Positions 12,801 through 24,800 of a DNA stretch of 64,000 nt are shown here, one piece after another (the stretch's first letter is position 1; every line of letters starts with the position of its first letter). The stretch comes from Serinus canaria (lineage: Eukaryota > Chordata > Aves > Passeriformes > Fringillidae). The stretch spans positions 70,415,190 to 70,479,189 of the forward strand of contig NC_066317.1 in NCBI RefSeq assembly GCF_022539315.1, given 5' to 3'. The position numbers and the translations under genes were made by a program. Below the pieces are notes generated by a model. The model was not told where the DNA came from. It was given only the letters and a program-made list of their open reading frames with translations, and did not search any database.

Positions 12801-15800
12801 AGGTTTACTTAAAAAACACACCTCTCATTATTCGCCCAAAAGTCAATTTTCGACTGGACCAAGTGGGTTTTCGTTGAGATTTTTGGTTGGATTTTTTTTT
12901 CTGGTTTGTTTTGGGTGTTTCCAGCTTTGTTTTAGTTTAAAAAACCACACAAAACCAAACAAAACCCTACCAAAAAAAAAAGGAAGAAAAAAAGACAACC
13001 CAAAAGCTGCAGATCTGCACTCAAGTTCCTGTAAAGAACTGGATTCTCCGGGACAAAAAGGTCCAAAGGAACGAGGGACAGGCCCAAGCAAGGAGACCCC
13101 AAGCCCCAGTGATGCATCAGGCTGGCTGCCAATGTCACCCTGGGTTTGGTGGCCTCCAGAGATGTCCCCTCACAGCTGGAGCTCAGCTGGCCCCAACCCC
13201 TACGGCTGCACCCCACACCAACCCTGCAGGTACCAGGAGAACTCTCAATAATTAATTCTATTTACTCAGCTTTGCAGCAGACTCGTTAAGAACAAATCCC
13301 TTTTTTGTCCCTGATTTTTCCTGTTTCTGGAAGGAGGACAGGAGCAGAGCCATGCCTGGTTTCCAGCTGTGGCACCCTGCGTTGGCGTGACACGCGTGGG
13401 GCACCAGGGGTGGCCGACGCGCGGCCACCAACGGGCCCTGAGTGACTCCAGCCACTGGCAGACCCGGATTTGATCCCTGGCTCCGTGGAGCCATCCCAGG
13501 AGCTGAACACTGGGGCCACTGTGTGGATTTATGGAGCTGGAAAAAGGGGCCGGAGCCAAGTTAGGAGGTGACGCTCACGTGGCTTTGGGATTTGCCAAGG
13601 AAAAGAAGAAGGAGGGAAATCTTCCAGCCAAGGCTGGCTCGTGGGTCAGGGCTCCTGGGCACATGGGAATGGCTGCTGCAGGAAGGGATATTCCTCAGCT
13701 GTGGATCAATGGGATGCTCCTCAGCCTTGGATCCATGGGGTGCTCCTCAATCTTGGATCCAATGGGATGATCCTCAGCCTTGGACCCAGGGGATGCTCCT
13801 CAACTTTGATCCAATGGGAAGATCCTCAGCCTTGGACCCAGGGGATGCTCCTCAATCTTGGATTCAATGGCATGATCCTCAGCCTTGGACCCATGGAATG
13901 CTCCTCAACTTTGATCCAATGGGAAGATCCTCAGCCTTGGACCCAGGGGATGCTCCTCAATCTTTGATCCAATGGGATGATCCTCAGCCTTGAACCAACA
14001 GGATGTTCCTCAATCTTGGATCCATGGGATGTTCCTTCATCTTGGATCCATGGGATCCTCCTCAGCCTTGACCAACAGGATGTTCCTCAATCTTGGACCC
14101 ATGGGATGTTCCTTCATCTTGGATCCATGGGATTCTCCTCAGCCTTGACCAACAGGATGTTCCTCAATCTTGGATCCATGGGATTTTCCTCAGCCTTGGA
14201 CCCATGGAATAGTCCAGCTTTGGACCAATGGGATTCTCCTCAGCCTTGGAGCTCCTGATGCTCCTCAGCATCCCACTGGCCCAAGGCTGAGGAGAATCCC
14301 ATTGGATCCTCCGAGCCTTGGAGCTGCTGATGCCCAGACTCCAGGAGAGAGGCGATGTCTGCAGGCACATTTGTTTGGGAAGGCCTCTTGGATTCCATCC
14401 ACACTGGGACACACGGAATGGCCAATGTCACTGTCACCATGACCGCAGCGACATTCCACCAGCCCCAACATCCACCCCAGCCGGGACAGACATCCACGCC
14501 CTGATTTCCCAGGAATGGGGGGCCTCTTCTGGCCAGGATCTGCCACTCCCAAAGTGATCCCACAAACCAGAGCTGTTGGTTTGGGAGGAGGACGGATGCT
14601 CCGGGAGGGAAGAACCTTGGGTCACCCACGGAAGAACCCTCGGTGCCATCAACAAATCACCAGATTTCAAAAGATTCCCTGCTGGAGCTTTTCCTGAGAA
14701 AAACTGGGATTTTGGCCTTGGCTTTGACCACCCCTGTCTCAGTTCAGGAGACATGAATGTCCCACCACGGAAGATCTCAGGTTCCATGGAAAACCTGCGG
14801 AGAGCAGCACCAATTAACCCAATTCCAAGCGGAATTTGTCTCCTGCAAAGACCAACTCCACTGGAAAACTCCAAAGGTGGGGAAGCTCCAACCAACCTGG
14901 AAGGCCCCATCCCCTGCCTGACCCAGGATCTCTCCTGAATTCCTGTGGAAGCTGAGCCCGCTTCGGCATCTGCATTCCAGAGGCGTGGAAAAAACTCCAC
15001 GGGGTGTCCTTTGCCAGAGGAAAACACTTCCCACCCTGATGATATTTTGGGAAAACGGGATGCAGCAACAGGACCAACCCATGGCAGAGCTGAACTCCCA
15101 GCAGAAGCTCAGGGACAACCAGACAAACAACAAAATAAAAAGAAAAGGAAAAGGGGGAAGAAAGAGAAAAGCAAACCCAGCAATTATCCTCACCACACCA
15201 AAAATAAACCCGCCACTGCAGCCCGATACAGATCCCTGACATTCCAACAAAAGAGGAAGAAAACCTTGGCTGTGCCCAAGATGCCCAAGGTCAGCAGCTG
15301 GAAGTGTTTTGGCTGGAGCTGGGGGAAGCTCAGGGAAGAGGGAAATCACACTGGGGGTGATGGTCACAACCAGCTCCCGCAGACAGGGCTGAAAGGGGCT
15401 TTTATTAAAAATATTTAATGCTGTTTTATTCGGTTTGGGGCTTTTTTTGGGGTCTTTAACAGTTGGTGGAGTAGCCAGCTCCATGGAAAGGTTTTTCCTC
15501 TGAAGGAATCAAGAGGTCCTGGAATCATGAGAAGCTTCAGGAGCAGAAGCAAAACCAGCCAACAGCAAAAGCCCAACTCAGGGAGTCTGGAACCATGGGA
15601 AATTGTGGGATTTGGGATATCAGAGGCTCTGGGATAGGAGCAGGCACAGGAACAAAGAATTCATCCCTTTGTCAGAGCCAAGGAGTGACTTCTGCTTGAT
15701 GGTTTTTGTTAAATTTGGAAAAAATGAACAGAAGGAGGGAAGGTTTGGGAAGGTTTGGGAAGGTTTGGGAAGGGAAGGTTTGGGAAGGGAAGGTTTGGGA

Positions 15801-18800
15801 AGGGAAGGTTTGGGAAGGTTTGGGAAGGTTTGGGAAGGTTTGGGAAGGTTTGGGAAGGTTTGGGAGGAAGGGAAGGGAAGGGAAGGGAAGGGAAGGGAAG
15901 GGAAGGGAAGGGAAGGGAAGGGAAGGGAAGGGAAGGGAAGGGAAGGGAAGGGAAGGGAAGGGAAGGGAAGGGAAGGGAAGAGCTTGGGATGCAGCTGCCA
16001 CAGACGAGCACGGGGCAGCTCCTTTGGAGCCCAAAGCAGGCAGAGATCTCCTCTGGAAGCTCCAGGTTTTGCAGCAAAGCTGGGAAGCTTCTGGGGGAAA
16101 TTCGGATATGCACACATGCAAAAATCCAAGGAAACAGAAGATTCCATGCCCTCTGTCTTCTTCCTCGTTCAACATCCAAAGGCAGGACAGGACATTTTTA
16201 ATTAAATGGTTTTTGGGAGTCAGGAACATGGAAATGGTTGGGTGCAGAGCCTGGATCACCCAAAATGAGCTGGAGCATCCAGCTGCTCTCCGGGCTCCTG
16301 TGGTGCTGCAGGATCTCTCCAAGGACCTCCACACCAGCCACGAGTGGGAAAGATTCCTGCCAGTCCAGGTTTGGGATGGGACATCATCAAGCCCTAAAAA
16401 ACTCCAGGAATGACTCTAGGAATTACAGCCTTTATCCTGGTTTGCCACTGGGTTTAACTCAATAACCACAGAACCACCTGATCCCAACTGTCCCACCCGG
16501 CTGGAAGTTGAGCCTGGCAACAAAATCACAGAATCCTGGAATGGTTTGGGTGGGAAAGACCTTAAATCCCATCCATTCCCACCCTGCCACGGGCAGGACA
16601 CTTCCTACTATCCCAGGTGGATCCAAGCCCCAGTGTCCAACCTGGCCTTGGGCACTGCCAGGGATCCAGGGGCAGCCACAGCAAATCTGGGAATTCCATT
16701 CCAGGGCCTCACCCCCCTCACAGGGAAGAATTCCTTGCCAATATTCCATGTAAATCTCCCCAGAGCCAAAAGGTACACCAGGAACACGAAGTAGCCTTCA
16801 TTTTTTTGGTCCTGTTGGTGCCTCCCAAGGCTCTCTCCTGGTGCCCGTGCCCAGGATCCCAGACTTTCCCAGTTCCCTGATGGAAAGCAGAGCCGTGGCC
16901 CGGCCGCGATCGGAGCGCGCGGCTCCAAACTGGAACGAACGAGACCAAAAAAAAAAAAAGGAAAAAAAAAAGGAAAAAAAAAAAATGGACATATTTCATC
17001 CTCCTCTTTTGTGGGTTTTATTTTCTTTTGTATTCACTTTGGGAATAACATTCTTTCCATTGGGAAGAGCCTGATTTTCCATTAAATACAAAGCAGCTGC
17101 CATCTTGGAAACAAAAAGCTGATTAAATGCAGATTCTTTTTTTTATTTTTTCCCTCCCTTATGAAGAGCAAGAACCACGTTTGTTTCTGCTGATTTATCG
17201 GGGCAAAGCTGCCAATTACGGCAGCAGGAAAACTTAAAGAGAGGGACTTGACTCGCTCCATCCTCCCGAAATTACTTTGCAATTATAATTCGATGTCGGA
17301 GAAAAAAGGAAAGATCCAGAAGTTTGGAGCGCTCGTCCTCCCTCTGGGAGAGCGACCCCGGGGGTTCCTCACCCTCGGCACACACAGGGATGCTCCAGAT
17401 CCCCCATTTACGCAGATTCCCGCCCGCTGGGATGCCGGGGAAGGCTCGGCGCACCGGGGTGACGCGAGGAGACGCAGCCACTGCCCCACTGCGGCCCAGA
17501 TGTTGAACAGACTGGAAACAAGGACGAGCTCCAAGGAAAAATCCCAACCCACCCACTCCATTGCTACTCCATGAGCCAGCGAAGCTCAGCCCGAGAGGTC
17601 TTTCCAAGCAGACCCGAGTGACCGACAGGAGCGGCGTCCGAACCTTCAGCTGACTTTGTCTTTTCCCAAAAACTGAATCATCGCAGCTGAAATTTCCCTT
17701 TTGAAATTGAGGTGTCATAGCTGGAGACCAGGCAGAGGATGGATGAAACAGAGTGACTGGTTTTCAATTAACCCATCAGGCTCTCCTGATTTCTTGCCCT
17801 TCATGAAACCCAACAAAAGAACTCCAGAGGATCACCAGAATTCCACAGAGAAGTTTTTCCCACTACTGCCATTCCATCTACCCAAAGCTGTAAGATCCAA
17901 GGAAAACAGTTCTGGAAAGGGCCCCTGTGATGGTCACAAAATCATCTTCACCCCCACTGGTGGCATCAGCCATGGCTGGTGGCTCCAGGCATCCATCCCA
18001 AGCTTCTCTGTGCACCCTCAGCTCGGGGGTCCCCGGCACAGGGACCCCCCCAAAAGTTTGGGCTTCTCCCGTGGATGGGTTAAGGAAGGCGTGGAGAGCT
18101 TTGGAAGCTGTTCATGGATGTCCCTTTCCACATTCCCACCTTCAGGGCCCTTGGAAGAGCAGTGGGTGAAACAAGAGGAAAGCAGGAAATTGCAAATCTT
18201 GTGATTTCCCCTGAATTGCCTAAAGGGCAGAAGAATCCCAACCCAAGCTTTATCTCCTGGTAGGATTTTTGGAAGGTCCAGGCTGAGGCTCTGGAGCAGG
18301 AAGGAGAACGCACGTTTGGGTTCCACACACCAGGGCTGGAATTTTGGCTGCCAGATTCCCTGTGCCACACATTCCTCATGGATGGAGGTGCGGGCAAGAG
18401 AAAGCATCCAACACCTTCCTCAATCCCGGCTTGGAAAACAAAAATTCCAAGCCAGCCACGCCGAGGTGACTCCACGGAGGGAACGATACCGACGGCAGCA
18501 CACCCTGGGTTAAAGGATTTATGGCATTGGGAATTTTGGCTTCCGTCAATTTTCCAACTGCTGGAAGCAGACGAGGAAACCTTGGAATTCCAGAGAACCT
18601 GGCTTAGCCAGACTCGAGTTCACAGAGCTGCCAGGGTAATCAGGGGTCAGCCTGCCCCATCCAGCACTCCCAAATCCATGGGATTTGGACACTCTGCTCC
18701 TTGCTTTAAAGCACCACCAGCTCCTGTTTTCACCCTTCCATCCTGACAAATATTTGGGATTCTGGAGGCGCTTGGGAAACCAGGAATGGGCTGCTCCAGC

Positions 18801-21800
18801 CACCAGCCCATCCTCTCCCCTTCAAGGCTTCCCTGCTTTACAGGAATTTTGCTGAACATTCACTCAGGCCATGCAATCCCCTAAAAGACTTCGATCACCT
18901 CTGGAGTGGAAAGCCTTGGACATGGAAAATTCTGGATGCTGCTCATGCCCTGTCCATGTCCACATCCCACTTTTTTTTACCTGTTAAACTTCCAGGATAA
19001 GCCACAACAACTTCCCACCAGACAAATTAAACCCTGCTAAAACTCCTCCTTTGTCCTGCTACTTTGCACCATCCCTTTTTTATTTCTCCCTCTCTCCCGT
19101 GATTTATTATCCCAACCAGGCAGAGAACAGAAAATTAGGAGGGATAAAAGGAAGGAAAACTGGGATTTGTTGCCGTTAAGAACAAGCCTGACTAAGAGCA
19201 GGCTGGCAAAGCCCCTCCATGTGAAGGGATTACTCCATCCCTGACCCTTTCCAGGGGAGCTCCAGGTATTATTTTCCATTGATTTACCTTAATGAAAGTA
19301 ACGCCCCCCTCTCCGTAGGAAGCTGACTCCAGAGCTGTCTAGGCACTGGATCCAATTAAAGGAATAAATACATCTGGCTTCTAAACTGCTCCAAGCCTGG
19401 AAAAGCCAGGGGGGAAAAGGGCTTTTTGCATCTCTCCCTCTTGGGCTACGCCCTGAGGACAGCACGGAGGATGCCTGACATCCAACACCGCTCCTGGAAA
19501 CCGCTGGCAGCAGGGAATGCCTGGAGCATCCCGGCTCTGATGGGAGCCAGCCTGGGATTGCCTTAACGAGGCTCCCTCTCTCCAGGAGCTGGTGTTGATT
19601 TGAGGCCTCGGTGTTGACTGAGAAACCCCCCCAGGTGCCTGGAGCCTGCAAACAGTCCAGGCTTAGCCAGGCTGGGTTTCCAGGGAAAGGGGAACAAGCA
19701 TCCCATTGGAGCAGGGAATATCGGTCAGGATTCCCACGCAGAGCAGGGAATACAGGCTGGAAAGCAGAAGCAGGGTCCAGGCTCTGAATGTGACAACGCC
19801 ACAGAATTCCCAGGTGGGTTTTGCTCCCATGGGCCTGGGAATAGAGGAAACAAGGCGGCTGCAGAGCACTTTGTTTGCCGTCTATCCCTGGAAATGCCGC
19901 GGGTTTTCCTCCCGCACATGGAACAAGCGGAGATGACAACAATCACAGGGGGTTGCTGAACCAGAAGGAAGGTCTGAAAAGTCTCCTTGGCTTTACTCTG
20001 GTGCTAATTGTCCAAACCCAAACTGGGAGAGGACATGTGTCAAGAATCCACATTATTTTCTGGAGAAAACCGCGGAATCCCAGAGTGGTTTGGGATGGAA
20101 GGGACCTGAAGGATGATCCAGTTCCACCCCCTGCCATGGCAGGGACACCTTCCACCATCCCAGGCTGCTCCAAGCCCCATCCAGCCTGGCTCTGGATGCT
20201 TCCACTCCAGTCTGAGGGACGGCTTAGTGATCCAATCCCTCAAACCAGGAGGAATTTCCAGCTGGAATCCCTGGAGGGAATTTCTCCTAACAAGAATGGA
20301 TTTTACAAACACCTTTTCTCTTTGGAGCAGAGTGTGAGAATCTCACCCAGGTTTCCCCAACATCAGGCATTCCCCCTAATTCCCTGCAGGCCCAGGAATT
20401 CCAGGGTGATAAAAGGAGCCACTTCAATGCACTAAACCCAACAATTTAGCGACCCATTGGGAAGGAAACCCTTTCCTTTAGTCTCCCATTCATCCCAGAA
20501 TTATTTATCCCATCGATCTCGACTTTCAATCCACCTTTTGCTCTCCCCCTGGCTGACACAAAGGACCTTTTCTGGTTCAGCTGCCCCCGAGGCTGGAGGT
20601 GTGAGCAGAGCAGAGCCAGGGCGCGGGACGCAGCGTCCGGTACTCACCGACATGGTAGAGTGGACATCTGCCTGCCCCTACAGAGGACAACACAGAGGTC
20701 AGGGTCAAGGCAGGACAGGACAAAGGCAGAGAGGAGCCCAAGGGTCATCAGAGGTGCCCACAACTCCCCAGCGCTCCAATGGAGGCTCCGACATCGGCAA
20801 AGGGTCGGGAAAGAAAAAACGGGGGCTCCCGGGAGGAGGAGGAGGAGGAGAATAAAGTGCCACAAGAGAAGTTTGGTTGTCATTCTGCCACAGATTCCTG
20901 GAATGGGGTGGGTTGGAAGAGACCTTAAAGAGCATCCTGATTCAAACATCTCCCACTGAGCCAGGGGGCTCCCAATGTCCAGCCTGGCCTTGGACATTCC
21001 CAGGGATCCAGGGGCAGCCACAGCAAATCTGGGAATTCCAGCCCAGCCCCTGCCCACCCTCCCAGACAGCAATTCCTTGCCAAGATCCCAGCCCAATCTC
21101 CCTTTTCCCAGTGGCAGCCATTCCCTGGCTCCTGTCCCTCTGTCCCTTGTCCCCAGTCCCTCTCCAGCTCTCCATCCCTGCTCCTCAGCAATCCCACCTG
21201 CAAGAGGTGATGGATGTCAAACCCTGGGAGTGACAGCTGGGATCAGCTCCAGCAGGGCCTGCTCAGCTCTTCCAAGGGCCAGGGGAGTTATTTAAGCCCA
21301 GGCTGGGTTTGTGCAAGCCCAGAGGTGACTCTGGTGCTCCTGAGATGTTTTCCTGATGGTTATTTTCCACTTGGGTCCCTCCCAGCGCGGCCGAGGCTGT
21401 GGTTGGTGCAAAGTTCATGGCATTTTGCTTCCATGCACAGGGCCTTGGCTTATAAATATTCCAGGGGGATTTGACTTTTCAAATAAAAACACAGGCAATC
21501 GTTCTCTTTGGAAAGAAAATAAACACTTGCAAAGCTCCTTCTACCAGAGCAAGAGCTGCCGGGGCCGTTCGTTTGCGAGGGGGGAGAGATGCCAAGAGAA
21601 GGCAAAAAACCATCACAGCTCCAGCTGAAATCTGTGCCTGCCATCTGGCAAAAATAAGCAGAAAAGGGGAAAAAAAAAATAGGGGAAAAAAAAAAAAAAA
21701 AGAAATTCCCTCTGCAGAGGGTTGACACTGAAGTGCTCAGCGGCAGAGCTTGGATTTGTTGGATCGCTGAAAGATTGCTTCCCCTTCCCAGGTCAGCCTC

Positions 21801-24800
21801 ACCTCTTGACCTGCCCTGATTCCCTTCCAAAGGAGGTTATCGAGATACAAGACTAACAGAGGATTAAAGGAAACTGAAAATAAAAACAAAACACCCCCCT
21901 CCGCCATTCCCCCAGCCCTGCTCCCCTCCCCCAAGAAAACATCCTTGCTTTGTTAACCTGACAGTTCAGGGGAGGTGTTGACACAACCCTCCATCTCTGA
22001 GGAGCTTAATGTCAACAAATCAGTGTGTTTGGAGTAGCCCTGTCAATGCCATTTACATTAACTTGTCCAACAAGAAATAAAAACAACAATCAGCCATCAA
22101 AGACAAAAGGCTTTTTCAGTCATTCTTTGCAAAGTCTTAGGCTGGAAATGTTCATTTTTGGAGGCCGTGGCCCTTTGCTTGCTGAAAACCAGAAACCACC
22201 TTTTTTTGGGGGGGTTTTTGGTTTTGGTTTTTTTTTTTTTTTTTTTTAAGGCCTAAAATACATTTTGTACTAAAATATATTTTTTACCTTTAAAAAAAAG
22301 AGGTTTTTCTTCTAAAGGAGACCGGAGCATCCCATGTTAATGAGCCCCACAGCAGCAGCAGCAGGAACCGACTCTCCCTGGCTAAGGCAGGAAGAGGGGC
22401 GGCCTCGGGAGCCAAATGTTAATTATGCTTTGATTCCCATCAGCCTTTCATTTGCTCCGAGACATTTCTGGGCACTCAGTGGAGCATTCTGGAGCTGTGG
22501 CTCCAAACCACCGTGACCGTTCCACGCAGCGCTGGCACGCACCGAAACCCCGGGAAGTTCTCCGTGAACTTTTCCTGCCCCCCCCTCCCCCGGCACACGC
22601 TGTCCCCACGGCGCTGGGGAGGGCTCAGCGTCCCCCCAGAAAACTGCAACGTGCAGATGAATTCCAGGAATTCCCAAAAATCGAGTGGTTTTCATCATCT
22701 CCCACAATGCCTACTCCAAAGGGGAAAAAAATTAAAAAAAAAAAAAAATGGGATTGCAAGGCCTGGAAAAAGTGGAGGCTCTTCAGGCTGCTGCACCAGC
22801 CAGGATTTTGGGATTATTTTGGGGAGTTATTTTGCCAGGTGACCACAGAGGTGGTGGAGGCCTCATCTCTGGAAAAATCCAAGGCTCTGGACAGCTTGAT
22901 CCAGTTGAAGATCTCCCCCAGAAAACTGCAACGTGCAAATAAATCCCAACAATTCCCAGTTCCCATCATTTCCCACAATGCCTACTCCAAAGGAAAAATT
23001 AGGAACCCAGATTCCTGCTTGAGCTCCAGAGAAAATGGAGACTCTTCAGGTTATGGGTCAGGATTTTGGGCTGGGTCATTTTTGCTGCTTGAACACAGAG
23101 GTGGTGGAGGCCTCACCCTGGAAATATCCAAGGTCGTGGCTCTGGACTTGATCCAGTTGAAGATCTCCCCCAGAGAAGCACAACATGCAAATAAATCCCA
23201 GAAATTCCCAAAACCAAGTGGTTTCCACCATCTCCCACAATGCCTACTCCAAAAGAAAAATGAAGGACCCAAATTCCTGCTTGAGCTCCAGAGAAAATAG
23301 AGACCCTTTAGGTTATGGTCAGGATTTTGGGATTCAGATTCCTGCTTGAGCTCCAGAGAAAATGGAGACTCTTTAGGTTATGAGTCAGGATTTTGGGCTG
23401 GGTCAGTTTTGCTGCTTGAACACAGAGGTGCCCACAGAGATGGTGGAGACATCATCTCTGGAAAAATCCATGGCTCTGGACAAGAAGATGAAGATGTCCC
23501 CCAGAGAAGAACAACATGCAAATAAATCCCAACAATTCCCAGTATTCCAGTTTCCACCATCTCCCACAATGCCTACTCCAAAAGAAAAATGAAGGACCCA
23601 AATTCCTGCTTGAGCTCCAGAGAAAATGAAGACTCTTTAGGTTATGAGTCAGAATTTTGGGCTGTGTCATTTTTGCTGCTTGGACACAGAGGTGGTGGAG
23701 GCCTCATCTCTAGAAAAGTCCAAGGTTGTGGCTCTGGACAGCTTGATCCAGTTGAAGATCTCCCCCAGAAAACTGCAACGTGCAAATAAATCCCAACAAT
23801 TCCCAGTTCCCATCATTTCCCACAATGCCTACTCCAAAGGAAAAATTAGGAACCCAGATTCCTGCTTGAGCTCCAGAGAAAATGGAGACTCTTTAGGTTA
23901 TGGGTCAGGATTTTGGGCTGGGTCAGTTTTGCTGCTTGAACACAGAGGTGGTGGAGGCCTCACCCTGGAAATATCCAAGGTCGTGGCTCTGGACTTGATC
24001 CAGTTGAAGATCTCCCCCAGAGAAGCACAACATGCAAATAAATCCCAACAATTCCCAAAACCAAGTGGTTCCCATCATCTCCCATAATGCCTACTCCAAA
24101 AGAAAAATTAAGGACTCAAATTCCTGCTTGAGGCCTAGAAAAAGAGGCTAAAAAAAGAGACTTTAGGGCAATCCCCCAGTCAGGATTTTGGGCTGGGTCA
24201 TTTTTGCTGGGTGCCCAGGGAAATGGTGGAATTTTAGCCCAGGAATTCCAACATGCCCGGGCTGAGGTTCCCTGATGGGCAGGTGGAGGTGTCATTCCAT
24301 CTGGGACAAAAGGCAGGGAGAGAGGCAAATCTGCACCTTCCAACACCAGGGGAACACTTTTCCCTTGGCCAAAATCCCACAAATTCCACAGGAATCAGCT
24401 CTGGAGGGTGGAGGCATTTCCCAACCAGGCAGGGAAACAGGAATGGGAGGTGCTCCAAGGAATGAAGGTGCTCCAAGGACACCTCACCCCAGACTGGAGC
24501 ACAGTCCTGGAGCTACTGGCAGGGTGGAAATCCTGGATTTTATGGGACCTTTATGAAAACTCATCCCAAACAGGGCAGCAGCTCCCCTCAGACCCCTCGT
24601 GCTGATGGACTGGGATGGGTTTGGATCAGCTCCATCTTGTCCCCAGAACCCTGCATTTCCTCCTAGAGCTGGAATTCACCCTTCTGGGAATGTTCCTTCA
24701 CCCCTCTCGCTCTTTCCTTCCCCAGGTGACGCTCATCTCACATTTTTGGTCCTTTAACAAACACCTCCATCATTTTTTTCATGGCTTTGGACAGCACCTT

